Shown: positions 36,659-46,915 of the stretch, piece after piece
How the letters are laid out: each line of letters starts with the position of its first letter
Numbering within the stretch: position 1 is the stretch's first letter
From: Mannheimia granulomatis
Lineage (GTDB): Bacteria > Pseudomonadota > Gammaproteobacteria > Enterobacterales > Pasteurellaceae
Direction: 5' to 3'
DNA: 64,000 nt
Assembly (NCBI RefSeq): GCF_011455695.1
Contig: NZ_CP015030.1
Coordinates: 1-64,000 of the forward strand
The notes under the pieces: generated by a model
Database searches by the model: none
What the model saw: only the letters and a program-made list of their open reading frames with translations
Told to the model about the DNA's origin: nothing
Translations under genes and position numbers: made by a program

Positions 36659-38197
36659 ATGTCTATTTCTAACTCTCATCATTCAGCTAAAGTGATTTGG
36701 ACGGTTGCCGGCTCGGATTCCTGTGCCGGAGCAGGTTTACAAACCGATTTACATACGTTTCACGATTTCAATTTGGTTGGTTGCTCGGTGGTCACTTCCG
36801 TGACTGCTCAACACCCGCATGGCGTGCTTTGTGTAACGCCTGTTGATGATTACACTTTCCGCCAGCAGTTTGAGGCTTTGCTCATTCAAGGTTACCCGAA
36901 TGCAATTAAAATCGGCTTGCTTTGTTCCCAAAATCAGGTGGAAATTCTGTGCGACTATATCCAAAAAATCCGTGTAGAAAGCCAAGAATATTGCCAAGTA
37001 ATTTACGACCCAGTGGCGGTAGCAAGTAGTGGGCAAGCCTTATCAGATAGTATTTTGTTACCTATTGTGCAGAAAAAACTTTATCCCTTAGTGGATTTAA
37101 TTACCCCAAATGGTATGGAATTAGCCTTGCTGAGTGAAACAGAAATTGTTACTTTTGAGGATGTAAAAACTGCCGCTCAAAAACTATTTGCTCAAGGCAT
37201 AAAAGCCGTATTAGCCAAGGGCGGACATTTTGAATGGCAAGGCGAAACAGTAAGCGATTATTTACTCACTCCACAAGAGAGCTACTGCTTTTCCCACCAG
37301 CGTTTGCAAAGCGTGAATACTCACGGCACAGGCTGTACCTTTGCTTCTGCAATCGGAGCGATGTTGGCAAAAGGCTTTGCTTTGCCAGATGCCGTTACCC
37401 TTGCCACAGCTTATCTGCAGCAAGGCCTATCTGAAACGGAAGGAAAAGGACAAACTGCGTTAAGTTCTCTTTGCCACACAGGCTACCCAAGCGACATTAC
37501 CTTTTTCCCAAAAACTACATTAATGTCGGCCCTCCTTCATTTACCGCAGCAAGCCTTTACTCCAACCGATTATCAACTTGGGCTTTACCCTGTTGTGGAT
37601 AGTTTTGAGTGGATTGAGCGTTTAATTTCAGCTGGCGTGAAAACCTTGCAAATTCGCGTGAAAAATCGACCGCTTGCAGAGATTGAAAATGAAATCGCCC
37701 AAAGTGTTGCCCTTGCCAAAAAGCATAATGTACGTTTGTTTGTGAATGATTACTGGCAATTAGCCTTGAAATATCAAGCTTATGGTGTGCATTTAGGACA
37801 GGAAGATTTGGCCGCGGCGGATCTCAATGCTATCCAACAAGCTGGCTTGCGTTTAGGTGTTTCTACCCATGGTTATTTTGAAATTATGCGAGCCTTAGCG
37901 GTTAAACCCTCTTATATCGCTTTTGGCCACGTTTTCCCTACCCAAACCAAACAAATGCCATCTCAACCGCAAGGCTTAATTAATTTAGCGAAGTATGCAG
38001 ATTTGGTTGCGCCACTCCATATCCCAACGGTTGCTATCGGCGGTATTCAGCAAGCCAATATTGAGCAAGTAATGAAATGTGGCGTAGGCAGCGTAGCGGT
38101 GGTGAGTGCGATTACTCAGGATCAGGAGTGGCAACAAGCGGTCAAAAATTTAGAAAAATTTGCAAATGGCGGCAAAAAAGGAGGCAACGATGAGTAG
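36659..38197 (+). CDS. thiDE: bifunctional ThiD-ThiE fusion: HMP(-P) kinase and thiamine-phosphate synthase
   Basis: A 512-residue fusion. Residues 1 to about 265 are ThiD, a ribokinase-fold kinase that phosphorylates HMP and HMP-P ([15 protein letters not shown] at the N-terminus and [15 protein letters not shown] near 220). Residues about 300-510 are ThiE, joining HMP-PP with the thiazole phosphate ([15 protein letters not shown], then [15 protein letters not shown] and VAIGGI). One protein thus does two consecutive salvage steps. It lies behind a TPP riboswitch and overlaps cytX by 8 bases. No thiC is present here, so HMP is probably taken up by CytX. Confidence 0.95.
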   Translation: MSISNSHHSAKVIWTVAGSDSCAGAGLQTDLHTFHDFNLVGCSVVTSVTAQHPHGVLCVTPVDDYTFRQQFEALLIQGYPNAIKIGLLCSQNQVEILCDYIQKIRVESQEYCQVIYDPVAVASSGQALSDSILLPIVQKKLYPLVDLITPNGMELALLSETEIVTFEDVKTAAQKLFAQGIKAVLAKGGHFEWQGETVSDYLLTPQESYCFSHQRLQSVNTHGTGCTFASAIGAMLAKGFALPDAVTLATAYLQQGLSETEGKGQTALSSLCHTGYPSDITFFPKTTLMSALLHLPQQAFTPTDYQLGLYPVVDSFEWIERLISAGVKTLQIRVKNRPLAEIENEIAQSVALAKKHNVRLFVNDYWQLALKYQAYGVHLGQEDLAAADLNAIQQAGLRLGVSTHGYFEIMRALAVKPSYIAFGHVFPTQTKQMPSQPQGLINLAKYADLVAPLHIPTVAIGGIQQANIEQVMKCGVGSVAVVSAITQDQEWQQAVKNLEKFANGGKKGGNDE

Positions 38198-39362
38198 AAG
38201 TTTAAGTTCGCTCAACAGCGGCTTGATTTGGGCGGGAGCGGGCATTAGTGCCAGTGCGATTGTGGTCGGCACGTGGATCGCCCCGCTCGGCTGGCAACAA
38301 GGTTTACTGGCGATTGTTTTAGGGCATTTACTCGGCGGCATTTTATTTTTTGCTGCAGGTTTTATTGGGGCTAAAACAGGCAAAAACGCCATGCAAACGG
38401 TGCAGATTTCTTTTGGTAAAGGCTCGGTATTTTTCTCTCTCGCTAATGTGTTGCAACTGATTGGCTGGACCGCGATTATGATCTACACAGGGGCAGAAAT
38501 CAGCAACGCTCTAAGCCTTGCCTTGTGGGATTTGTCTGCTTTCAGCCTTTGGGCGTGTGTGCTTGGTGTGTTGATTATTCTTTGGCTTTTTAGCGGTTCT
38601 AATCAGGTTGGTAAATTAAAGCTATTTACCTTAATTGCAATGTTTGTGCTGACATTATGGCTTAGTCTAAAAGTGTTAAACGGACAGAATCAGATTGCGG
38701 CTTCAGGTAATATGCCCTTTAGTACTGCTGTTGAGCTCGCAACCATTATGCCGCTTTCTTGGCTGCCACTGGTTTCCGACTATACCTCTAAAGCGAAAAA
38801 ACCGCTTGCGGCAACACTTTCGGCAAGTATTGGTTATCTAATTACCAGTGCATGGATGTATGCGTTAGGGCTGGGAATGGTACTGTTTACTGGGCAAAGC
38901 GAAATTGCCCCGATGCTCCTGCTAACAGGCATGAGCTTGGTCGGCATTATAGTAATGATTTTGTCTACTGTTACCACGACTTTCTTAGATGCTTATTCCG
39001 CAGGAGTGAGTGCAAGTAATATCAGCACTAAATTAAAAGAAACCCCGACAGCTATTGCTGTTACCTTGATTGGTACGGTGTTAGCCTTAAGCTTGCCGGT
39101 GACCCAATATGAAAACTTTTTACTACTAATCGGCTCTGTATTCGCGCCAATGATTGCGGTGCAAATTGCTGACTTTTTCGTACTAAGACGCACTGAATCC
39201 CAACAAAATATGGATTGGCTGGCTTTTGGACTTTGGTTTATCGGTTTTATGCTTTATCACGGTTTATCTTATAGTAATGTGCATTTACCACTTGGCTTAA
39301 CCATTCCTGTGATGTTAGTGATTTTTGTAACAACGGTTATTGTGAGAAAAGTCACAAAATAG
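38190..39362 (+). CDS. cytX: putative hydroxymethylpyrimidine permease CytX
   Basis: A 390-residue membrane protein of the NCS1 (cytosine permease) family with about 12 hydrophobic segments. The early stretch [20 protein letters not shown], followed by SFG, is family-typical. The ATG at 38190 follows AAAGGAGGCAACG and overlaps the thiDE stop. CytX transporters found in thiamine operons are thought to import HMP for ThiD; location behind the same riboswitch supports this. A cytosine or related base specificity cannot be ruled out. Confidence 0.88.
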   Translation: MSRSLSSLNSGLIWAGAGISASAIVVGTWIAPLGWQQGLLAIVLGHLLGGILFFAAGFIGAKTGKNAMQTVQISFGKGSVFFSLANVLQLIGWTAIMIYTGAEISNALSLALWDLSAFSLWACVLGVLIILWLFSGSNQVGKLKLFTLIAMFVLTLWLSLKVLNGQNQIAASGNMPFSTAVELATIMPLSWLPLVSDYTSKAKKPLAATLSASIGYLITSAWMYALGLGMVLFTGQSEIAPMLLLTGMSLVGIIVMILSTVTTTFLDAYSAGVSASNISTKLKETPTAIAVTLIGTVLALSLPVTQYENFLLLIGSVFAPMIAVQIADFFVLRRTESQQNMDWLAFGLWFIGFMLYHGLSYSNVHLPLGLTIPVMLVIFVTTVIVRKVTK

Positions 39363-39435
39363 AAAAATAAGCGGTTCAATTGGAGTGAAAATTTGCTAGA
39401 ATTGGACTGTTTGTTTTAAACAATAAGGAAAGTTT

Positions 39436-42195
39436 ATGAAGAATTTTAAATTATCCCCCATCACTCTTGTGTTAATTTCTGTTGGTATGGCTGCAAGTAC
39501 GGCACAGGCTGCAAACTGTGAGAATATGACTATTACAGAAGGCTTTGCTGCTAAAGATCAAACGATCCAAAGTAATACTTGTACTTATGATTTGTCTGGT
39601 ACAAATACACAAGATCCTGAAATAGAACTCAAGGGTACTAATGCTGTATTTGATAATGCTACAGTATTAGGAGATGGGAGTAAAAAATCAAAACGCTATT
39701 GGAGATTTGGTTCTAATATCGATTTATTTTCCGTTTTAGACAATTCTTCAGCAGTATTTAATAATAGTACATTATCTCTTAACTCTCTAGATTCTGAACG
39801 TTCAACGAATAATTTGTTAGATGTTGATAAATCAACATTAACATTAAATCATACTAAGCTTACGCATAATTCAGGTGGTAATGCAAAAATAGTCTATGCA
39901 GAGAATAATGCAACGGTTAACATAAATAATAGTGAGTTAAAATCTTCTACTCCGGAGAATATAAGTACTTTTTACTCTAATGTAGTACAAGTAAATGGAT
40001 TAAATAATTCTACTATTAATGTTATGAATTCCACCTTATCTTCTCATAATGATAGTCGTCTTATTTATTTAAATAATTCAACCTTAAATTTATCCTCTTC
40101 AAAACTTTCTAATACAGGTAAGAAAAATGGAGGAGATATGATATCAGCAATAAAATCTAATGCTATTATCAAAGATTCTTCAGTTAATCTTACTGAATCA
40201 GATACAATTATTGATGCAACAGATTCAACATTCACAATTACAAATTCTACACTTGCTCATACGAAAGAAGTAGCTGGAGAATCTAGTTTCTTTGTCAATG
40301 GTAATATTCTTTTGAAAAATACAACAATGAATATTAAGGATAGTACTATAACAAATAAAAATGGTGATGGAATATTTATTGTTGGTAACTCTACACTTTC
40401 TATTACTAATACAAAAGCAGATGCTAATAAGTCAAAAGCTTTTCTTTTCGGAGAGGATAGATCAGATGCAGATGGTAATAGTAAAATTATTATTAAAGAT
40501 AGCACTTTAAAAGCTGAACGAGGATTTATTCCGATAGATTCTAGGGCTACAACCAACCTTGATATTCAATTAGAAAATAGTACCATAGAAACAACAGCAC
40601 TAAGATTTGAAGGTCGATATAATCCAGGTAACCATCAGTTAACCTCTAAAAACTCAGAATTAAGTGGTTATATTGATGATGCAAAAATGTCTGTTGAATT
40701 AAATGATTCTACTTGGACATATTCTTCAGATCTAGCACGAGATATTAAAGATTTATCAGGGAATAATTCAGAAATTAATATTGAGAAATCTCAGTATTTT
40801 TCTAATTTAGTGATCAATGGTAATTTAAGCGGAAATCTCCATTTTGGATTAAATACCGATCTTGCTTCTGAAAAAGGAAATAGTGTTATTGTCAAGGGTA
40901 AATCTGATGGCAAACATACGATTACGGTTAAAGATAGTGGTAATGAACCTAAAGCTGAAGGTGGAAAATTAACGTTAGTAAAAACTACTGATGGCATTGC
41001 AGCATTTTCGTTAAAAGATAAAGATTTTGTGGATGCCGGAGCTTACCGTTATCACTTAAATAAAGAAGGAACAGATTGGGTTCTTTCTAATAAGGTAACT
41101 CCAAAAGAGGATCCGAATGAACCAACCCAACCAATAGTACCTGTGAGCCCTGAGCCAACACCAGCGAAACCTGCTGATCCAGTACCACCTGTAGAGCCTA
41201 CAACTCCACCGGCAAAACCGGCTCAGCCAGTGACACCACCAACGGTAACACCAGCGATCCCAATCTCACCAAGCCAGCCAGCCGTTCCAACTTCGCCTAG
41301 CGTACCAACAACCAGACCGGCATTGGCGGAATTGAGCGAAACCTCGAATGCCTTGGTGTTGCTTCGCCAAGCTCAGGGCTTGTTGCTCACGCAGAATTTA
41401 CAAGGTATTCACCAACGTTTAGGCGAGTTGAAAACCGATAAAGCAGGTAATGTTTGGGTGAAAAATATTAATAGCCGTACAGAAGCGAAAGCCCAAAATG
41501 TTGCAGCGGATAGCCGTTCTTCGGGCTTTGAGATGGATTCCCACAGCCTACAAATTGGGGCAGATCGTGCGGTAAGTGATAACTTCCGTTTAGGCGGATT
41601 TGTTGGTACGAGTCGTGCAGATGTGGATTTCAACGGCGAATATGGCAAGGGTAAATTACGTTCGCAAGCGGTCGGATTTTACGCCACGTTTGCAAATGCA
41701 GACGGCTGGTATGTGGATAATATCGGCAAGTACGAACGTTTAACCGCACAGGCATCAAATGAAAAACGTAAATACAATGCTTTTAGCTTATCAAGTGAAG
41801 TGGGTAAACGCATTGCGTTATCGAATGATTGGACGGTTACGCCACAAGCTCAGTTGGCTTATCACACCATCAACGGCAAGGCAGATGAAAGTCGTTTAAG
41901 TCTGTTCACCGCTCGTGCAGGTGTACGTGTTGGAAAAGGTTTTGCCTTCGCTAACGGGTGGCACTTACAACCTTATGCTGAGCTAAATGCGATAGCAGAA
42001 AAAGCGAATAATGCTAAAGTGCGTGTAAACCAATACCAATTTGATGTGCCGGAAAATCGTGGACGATTCCAAACCTCAATTGGTTTTACCGCAGGTAATG
42101 GCAGCCACCGTGTAGGTTTAGAGGCTTCCACTACGCATGGTAAACAGTTAAAACAACCAATTTCGATTTTGGCTAACTATCGTTATCAGTGGTAA
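39436..42195 (+). CDS. autotransporter adhesin-like protein (type Va)
   Basis: A 919-residue protein. Residues 1-25 are a signal peptide ending AQA-ANCENM. About 30-540 form a passenger of NSTL/DST/NNSxL repeats roughly 25 residues apart, typical of a beta-helix; 550-635 is a proline-rich linker; 650-919 is the autotransporter barrel, ending in NYRYQW. No serine protease triad was seen, so adhesion or aggregation is likelier than proteolysis. The passenger is AT-rich (13 of 60 G+C at 40321-40380) and the barrel is not (28 of 60 at 41641-41700). It sits between the two convergent thiamine units. Confidence 0.9.
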   Translation: MKNFKLSPITLVLISVGMAASTAQAANCENMTITEGFAAKDQTIQSNTCTYDLSGTNTQDPEIELKGTNAVFDNATVLGDGSKKSKRYWRFGSNIDLFSVLDNSSAVFNNSTLSLNSLDSERSTNNLLDVDKSTLTLNHTKLTHNSGGNAKIVYAENNATVNINNSELKSSTPENISTFYSNVVQVNGLNNSTINVMNSTLSSHNDSRLIYLNNSTLNLSSSKLSNTGKKNGGDMISAIKSNAIIKDSSVNLTESDTIIDATDSTFTITNSTLAHTKEVAGESSFFVNGNILLKNTTMNIKDSTITNKNGDGIFIVGNSTLSITNTKADANKSKAFLFGEDRSDADGNSKIIIKDSTLKAERGFIPIDSRATTNLDIQLENSTIETTALRFEGRYNPGNHQLTSKNSELSGYIDDAKMSVELNDSTWTYSSDLARDIKDLSGNNSEINIEKSQYFSNLVINGNLSGNLHFGLNTDLASEKGNSVIVKGKSDGKHTITVKDSGNEPKAEGGKLTLVKTTDGIAAFSLKDKDFVDAGAYRYHLNKEGTDWVLSNKVTPKEDPNEPTQPIVPVSPEPTPAKPADPVPPVEPTTPPAKPAQPVTPPTVTPAIPISPSQPAVPTSPSVPTTRPALAELSETSNALVLLRQAQGLLLTQNLQGIHQRLGELKTDKAGNVWVKNINSRTEAKAQNVAADSRSSGFEMDSHSLQIGADRAVSDNFRLGGFVGTSRADVDFNGEYGKGKLRSQAVGFYATFANADGWYVDNIGKYERLTAQASNEKRKYNAFSLSSEVGKRIALSNDWTVTPQAQLAYHTINGKADESRLSLFTARAGVRVGKGFAFANGWHLQPYAELNAIAEKANNAKVRVNQYQFDVPENRGRFQTSIGFTAGNGSHRVGLEASTTHGKQLKQPISILANYRYQW

Positions 42196-42221
42196 TTGTT
42201 AATCAGCAAAGTTAGATAGGT

Positions 42222-42269
42222 AAGCGGTCCAATTTGTAAAAAGAAATGCAAATTGGACCGCTTGTTTTA
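42222..42269. terminator. bidirectional terminator with uptake signal
   Basis: A perfect 15-bp stem AAGCGGTCCAATTTG / CAAATTGGACCGCTT with a 12-base loop is followed by GTTTTA. The 3' arm contains the exact uptake signal ACCGCTTGT. It lies between the convergent autotransporter and MHS-transporter genes. Confidence 0.85.
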
Positions 42270-42280
42270 TTGCGGTTTTG

Positions 42281-43588
42281 CTAGATTTCTGTCAATTCTA
42301 AATCTTTGGTTTCGTGAACCTGCCATAACGCCCAGAAGCTCAGCAATGAGGCGACCGATAAATATCCACCCACGCCAAACAGCCCAAAGTTTTCGTTAAT
42401 TTTTACCGCAATAATGGTGAACACGCTCGCCCCTAAAATGCCGGCGACAGTATAGGCGAGTGAAGCTCCTGTGTAGCGGACTTCCGTTGGGAACAGTTCG
42501 GGCAAAATCACTGCCATCGGGCCGTAGCTTAAGCCGATTAATATCATGCCAATTGCCAAAAAGATAAAGATTGAGGTTGGCGTGCCGTTTTCTAAGAAAA
42601 ACGGCATGGTTAAGCCGTAAATCACTGTGGCTCCTGTGGCAATCAGCAGTAATAAACGGCGGCCGATTTTATCGGAATAGAGACCTGAAAAGAAAATCGC
42701 AATGCCGAAAATCACCGAGGTAATCAGCAAATATTGGGTGTAGAGATTTGCCGGCAAGCCTAAACCTGTGACATAACCCGCTTTGGAAACTGCCACCGGG
42801 CTTTTTACAAAAATTGGGGTGAAAGCAACTAAGATATAAAATAATACATAGCCGGCGGTGGCAATTAACACGCCAATCGTAAAAGGTTTTAGGTGGCGGC
42901 TAAACAGCACTTTAAGTGGTGTATAGCGGTTTTTGCCTTGTTGTTCTGCTTTTAAGAAAATCGGGCTTTCACTGATTTTTAAACGGATATATAAACCGAT
43001 AAAAATCATCACCAGTGAGGCGATAAACGGAATTCTCCACGCCCAGTCGAGAAAGGCTTGTTCGCCGTAAATGAGGTTCACCAAATAAAAAGCCCCGTTC
43101 GCCAGTAATAAGCCGATTGGTGCCCCCATTTGCGGAAAAATCCCAAAAAATGCCCGCTTGTGTGTTGGTGCGTGTTCTGTGGCAACTAATGCAGCCCCTC
43201 CCCATTCACCGCCTAGGCCTAATCCTTGACCAATTCGACATAAGCAGAGCAAAATGGTTGCCCAAATGCCGATAGCGGCATAGTTTGGTAATAATCCAAT
43301 GGCAACGGTAGAAAGTCCCATTAATAAAAGTGATGCAATTAGCGTTTGCTTTCTACCATACTTATCGCCGAAATGCCCAAAAATAATTGACCCCATCGGT
43401 CGGGTGAAAAAGGCAAGGGCCAGCACCGAAAGGGACATTAATTGGTTGGATACCGGATCATTACTATTAAAAAATTGCACGTTAAAAACTAATACGGCGG
43501 CCATTGTGTAGATGTAATTATCAAAATATTCAATAGCGGTCCCCACCATTGAGGCAACAGCGACTTTAAGTGGAGAAGATCTAGACAT
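42281..43588 (-). CDS. MHS-family metabolite:H+ symporter in the thiM unit
   Basis: A 435-residue major facilitator with 12 membrane segments. The loop motif [13 protein letters not shown] and the metabolite:H+ symporter hallmark [17 protein letters not shown] are present, and the layout is similar to E. coli YhjE. It follows thiM with an 8-base overlap and lies behind a TPP riboswitch, so it may import a thiamine precursor such as hydroxyethylthiazole. No member of this family is known to me to do that, so the substrate is an inference from location alone. Confidence 0.8.
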   Translation of the reverse strand: MSRSSPLKVAVASMVGTAIEYFDNYIYTMAAVLVFNVQFFNSNDPVSNQLMSLSVLALAFFTRPMGSIIFGHFGDKYGRKQTLIASLLLMGLSTVAIGLLPNYAAIGIWATILLCLCRIGQGLGLGGEWGGAALVATEHAPTHKRAFFGIFPQMGAPIGLLLANGAFYLVNLIYGEQAFLDWAWRIPFIASLVMIFIGLYIRLKISESPIFLKAEQQGKNRYTPLKVLFSRHLKPFTIGVLIATAGYVLFYILVAFTPIFVKSPVAVSKAGYVTGLGLPANLYTQYLLITSVIFGIAIFFSGLYSDKIGRRLLLLIATGATVIYGLTMPFFLENGTPTSIFIFLAIGMILIGLSYGPMAVILPELFPTEVRYTGASLAYTVAGILGASVFTIIAVKINENFGLFGVGGYLSVASLLSFWALWQVHETKDLELTEI

Positions 43589-44399
43589 ATGCCACCTTTG
43601 CTAACTTTTCAACGGTTTCAGGCGTGATCTCGCCAAGCTGATCCAACAAATTTACCGCAAATTGTCCGTGTTGTGTTGGGCGAAGCTCTCGTGTGGCAAG
43701 CTCGCCAGCAACGGTATAAATAGTAAAAGCTTCTACTAAGGCGGCAAAATAGCTTTCTTTATTGGCAACAGCTAAAAATGCTCCACAAATGGCACTTAAT
43801 AGGCAACCGGAAGCGGTAGTTTTAGGAAACATAGGCGTGCCGTTCTGTAATAATGCAGTTTGTAAGCCATTGCTTATCACATCGGTTTCGCCACTGATAG
43901 CGGCAAGGGTTTTATATTGTGTCGCAACTTTTCGGGCGATTTCTTGCAAGCTATGTCTGCCTTCACCAGCATCAACCCCTTTAGCGTGCCAATCCACATT
44001 GGCAAGTGTAGCAAGTTCACCGGCGTTGCCACGAATAGCGGTAAATTGTATTTCGCTTAATAATTTTTCCACCGTTTGGTGGCGAAATGGCGTGGCTCCA
44101 ACGCCAACAGGATCTAACACGACAGGAATCCCTAAACGGTTAGCGGTTTTGCCTGCCAGTAACATCGCATCCACTTCTTTGCCGATTAAAGTGCCGATAT
44201 TAATTACTACCGCAGAACTGAGATTAGGCACGCTTTCCATTTCCTCAATGGCAGCGGCCATAATCGGTGAAGCACCGAGGGCAAGTAAGCCGTTGGCGGA
44301 AAAATTAGCGGCAACAATGTTGGTAATGTTGTGTACAAGCGGGTTAATTTGCCGAATTTTTTGCAAATATTGCGTTTGATATGAAAAGGGAGTGGTCAT
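43581..44399 (-). CDS. thiM: hydroxyethylthiazole kinase
   Basis: A 272-residue ribokinase-like enzyme that phosphorylates the thiazole moiety (THZ) for thiamine salvage. Motifs are [32 protein letters not shown] and the catalytic region [16 protein letters not shown]. The start follows AGGAATAACG. The gene lies behind a TPP riboswitch (44464-44541) and is followed by the MHS transporter. With thiDE it gives complete use of imported HMP and thiazole; no thiC, thiG or thiF is in the window. Confidence 0.96.
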   Translation of the reverse strand: MTTPFSYQTQYLQKIRQINPLVHNITNIVAANFSANGLLALGASPIMAAAIEEMESVPNLSSAVVINIGTLIGKEVDAMLLAGKTANRLGIPVVLDPVGVGATPFRHQTVEKLLSEIQFTAIRGNAGELATLANVDWHAKGVDAGEGRHSLQEIARKVATQYKTLAAISGETDVISNGLQTALLQNGTPMFPKTTASGCLLSAICGAFLAVANKESYFAALVEAFTIYTVAGELATRELRPTQHGQFAVNLLDQLGEITPETVEKLAKVAYV

Positions 44400-44463
44400 C
44401 GTTATTCCTCATTGTGTGAAAAAATACGAGCCAACACGAACGGGAATAGAATGGTTTTACGCC

Positions 44464-44541
44464 TTTAGTTTCCTACGTCAGTGCTAACTGCATCAGGTTC
44501 AACGGGTATTTCTCAGCTTATTTAAAAGCACCCCGACTAAA
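44464..44541 (-). promoter_or_regulatory. TPP riboswitch controlling thiM
   Basis: On the minus strand the THI-box is complete: TTAGTCGGGGTGC, GCTGAGAAATACCC, GTTGAACCTGATGC, GTTAGCACTGACGTAGG and closing ACTAAA. It lies 64 bases upstream of the thiM start. Confidence 0.95.
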
Positions 44542-44562
44542 TGAGGTTTTAATATAATCACT

Positions 44563-44594
44563 AAAAAAGCGGTTGTAAAGCAGATTACAACCGC
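44563..44594 (-). terminator. terminator of the nrdGD operon
   Basis: A 10-bp stem GCGGTTGTAA / TTACAACCGC with a 6-base loop is followed on the minus strand by TTTTTTAG. It lies immediately downstream of nrdD. Confidence 0.85.
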
Positions 44595-44601
44595 AGGCGT
44601 G

Positions 44602-46383
44602 TTAAGCTGCTTCTTTATGATAAAACCGCAAGCTATGTTCTTTTTGGCGGGCGGAGCTAAAGGCGGAAACCCGTTTTAAATAGCCGATTACCCTTGTGCC
44701 ATAATCAATATTGTGTGAGCCACATTGGCTGCAATAGCGTAAGGTACGTTTGTCAATGTGGCTACATTCATTGCAAATAGTGATTTTGACGTTAATACAG
44801 AAATAATTACAGCCTGTTTTAGCTGCAGTATCTAATAGTAAGCGGTAGCCACCGGCGTTTAAAGCCTCATCAAGATTGAGATGGAGAGCCGAACCACCGT
44901 CTAACCACTCTACTAATTCTTTGCCGTGTAGTAGAAATTTATCTAATGCATTGGTGCTTTCATCTTCGACGACATAGAAGTAGGAATTGTAGCAATCACG
45001 CGGTACGAAATAACCGTCTGCTTTATCCCATTTGGCATTTTTTACTCCGAGGTTTTCTGCCGGCACAAATTCGGTGTTGAATTTCACACCGTATTTTTTA
45101 CTTGCCGCTTGGTTGGCTTGAAAAATTGTTTTTAGCCGAGATTGCACAAATTTAATATAGTCAGAGTTATAGCCGACAGTTAATCCTTGTGATTCCGCTG
45201 CTTCTGCCATTCCGTTAATGCCGATAGTCAGAAATTGTTTATCAAGTGAGATGAAGCCGGCATCGTAAACAGGTAGCATTCCGTTGGCTAAATACTCTTC
45301 CATTAATTTGCGGTAAGCGTATTGATATTTGTGGATCTTGCTGACTTCTGTGGCTAAATCACGTTTATCTTGTACTAAACGGTTCATATTAATCGTAATG
45401 ACATTTATTGACCCTGTTGCCACACCGCCAGCACCGAGCGAGTAAGAGAAGGTGTGATCGCTAATTTCATTACGTAGGCGGCAGCAAGAGGCAAGGGAAT
45501 CAGGGTTATCTGACTGATAAATAAAAAATGAGTTTCCTCGTGAGAGTTCTTGAGCCATTTGGTTGGCAAATTCATCATCTTTGCATTTTCCGTTTGCGGT
45601 TAGCATGGCTGCGGTGACAACTGGGAAGGTCAAAATGGCTTTGCTGCGTTCTTTATTGAACCATTTCATAAAGAATAGCTGTAATTTGGCGGTAGTTTCC
45701 CAGTTCGGCTTTTCAAAATCAGGAAAGACAAAATTGCCAAACATTGCCTCAAAATAGAATTTGTCATATAGCGAGATATTCCAAAATACACTTTGATAAC
45801 CTCGGGCTGCAGCAGGTTGGTTGATGCTGTAAACTACTTGTTGTAGGTGATTTTCTATTTCTCGGCTGTGAGTTTTTAAGTAGTTATCACCAAAATCTTT
45901 ACGAGCAAAATAGTCAAAATAAGTGAGAAACTCAACGGTTGCAACCGCACCTGCAAACTGAGAACTGACGGCAAAGACAAAGTTGATAAAAGACCCACAG
46001 AAAGAAGCTAAATGCTTCGGTGCTTTAGATTCGCCGCCTAATTTACTTAATCCGTCACGTAAGAATGGGTACATAGTGATAGATACGCAGTAAGGTTTTA
46101 GGCTGGTTTCATCGTGAACATAAATTTCGTGTGCTTCGATCTGGCGTATGTATTCTTGTGCGGTAGCCTTATCAAATAATGTTTCAATTTTCTGACTGAC
46201 TTTAGCACGGTTGATCTGCACAAAAAAATCTTTCATCAATTCATTTTCCATTGTGGCAATATTTTTTTGTGTCACATTCGCATTGGCATCCATTTTGGAA
46301 CCGTCAGCCGCATTTTGTGCTTGGATGTAATGATCAATAAAAGCTAATTTTCCGTTTAATTGTTCTTGTTGTAAGCGAATCAT
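44602..46383 (-). CDS. nrdD: anaerobic (class III) ribonucleoside-triphosphate reductase
   Basis: A 593-residue glycyl-radical reductase that makes deoxyribonucleotides without oxygen. The C-terminus has two CxxC pairs (CNEC and CSQC) for zinc and the glycyl-radical site RVIGYL. A cysteine pair lies in the SCCRLRNE segment. The usual N-terminal ATP-cone for overall activity control is not recognisable: the E. coli enzyme is about 712 residues. The gene follows nrdG with an ATGA overlap, the reverse of the usual order. NrdR boxes lie upstream of the pair. Confidence 0.92.
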   Translation of the reverse strand: MIRLQQEQLNGKLAFIDHYIQAQNAADGSKMDANANVTQKNIATMENELMKDFFVQINRAKVSQKIETLFDKATAQEYIRQIEAHEIYVHDETSLKPYCVSITMYPFLRDGLSKLGGESKAPKHLASFCGSFINFVFAVSSQFAGAVATVEFLTYFDYFARKDFGDNYLKTHSREIENHLQQVVYSINQPAAARGYQSVFWNISLYDKFYFEAMFGNFVFPDFEKPNWETTAKLQLFFMKWFNKERSKAILTFPVVTAAMLTANGKCKDDEFANQMAQELSRGNSFFIYQSDNPDSLASCCRLRNEISDHTFSYSLGAGGVATGSINVITINMNRLVQDKRDLATEVSKIHKYQYAYRKLMEEYLANGMLPVYDAGFISLDKQFLTIGINGMAEAAESQGLTVGYNSDYIKFVQSRLKTIFQANQAASKKYGVKFNTEFVPAENLGVKNAKWDKADGYFVPRDCYNSYFYVVEDESTNALDKFLLHGKELVEWLDGGSALHLNLDEALNAGGYRLLLDTAAKTGCNYFCINVKITICNECSHIDKRTLRYCSQCGSHNIDYGTRVIGYLKRVSAFSSARQKEHSLRFYHKEAA

Positions 46384-46865
46384 ATTAAGTCTCCTTTTAT
46401 AAATAGATGATTGAGGTTTTGGTTGCTGCGTAAATCTATAAAGCGTTGATTAGTCGTTAAGCTTTCTAATCCGCCACGTTCAGCAATCCAACGACCTGTC
46501 TTTAAATAGGTTAATTCGGCTAATAAACATTCGGGAAGCTGATCTTTTTCCAATCCTGTATAAAGACAAGTTTTTAGCCCTTGCTGTTTGGCAAGACTTA
46601 GGAGTGGTGTTAATTTTTCTGCTTTCCATTCTCCCCCCATAAAGAGAACGCAACTAATTAAACCCTGATAACGTGTTAAGCGATGAGATAGGTATTCCGG
46701 TGTCAGCACTGTCCCGTTACAGGCTTTCCAGCTATCAGCACTATGACAGCCTTTGCAGCCAAGCGGGCAGCCCGTAATTAGAAAAGCAAGCGAGGTTTCA
46801 TTCGGCACTTCTTGCCAAACAATTTGCTCTGAGTTGAATCTAAGGTTTTCCATATCTATTGGCAT
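46380..46865 (-). CDS. nrdG: anaerobic ribonucleotide reductase activating protein
   Basis: A radical-SAM activase of about 161 residues that installs the glycyl radical on NrdD. The cluster motif is CPLGCKGCH. The ATG at 46865 (MPIDMENL) lies next to the proximal NrdR box with no clear ribosome site; ATG at 46853 (MENLRFNSE) is a good alternative. It overlaps nrdD as ATGA, so expression is coupled, and it precedes nrdD, unlike in E. coli, where nrdD comes first. Confidence 0.9.
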   Translation of the reverse strand: MPIDMENLRFNSEQIVWQEVPNETSLAFLITGCPLGCKGCHSADSWKACNGTVLTPEYLSHRLTRYQGLISCVLFMGGEWKAEKLTPLLSLAKQQGLKTCLYTGLEKDQLPECLLAELTYLKTGRWIAERGGLESLTTNQRFIDLRSNQNLNHLFIKGDLI

Positions 46866-46867
46866 TA

Positions 46868-46883
46868 ACACAATATGTTGTGT
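46868..46883 (-). promoter_or_regulatory. NrdR box, proximal
   Basis: The palindrome ACACAATATGTTGTGT fits the NrdR consensus ACACwATATnTwGTGT at nearly every position. It adjoins the nrdG start. With the distal box it forms a tandem pair 32 bases apart start to start, as expected for NrdR operators. Confidence 0.8.
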
Positions 46884-46899
46884 TTTTTAACATTATTTA

Positions 46900-46915
46900 A
46901 CACTATATGTAGTAT
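46900..46915 (-). promoter_or_regulatory. NrdR box, distal
   Basis: ACACTATATGTAGTAT is an imperfect NrdR palindrome, 32 bases upstream of the proximal box and on the same helical face. Confidence 0.75.

Noticed and set aside
43762-44379. A 205-codon plus-strand frame inside thiM
   Set aside because: It is antisense to the conserved kinase motifs of ThiM, and the predicted protein has no family features.
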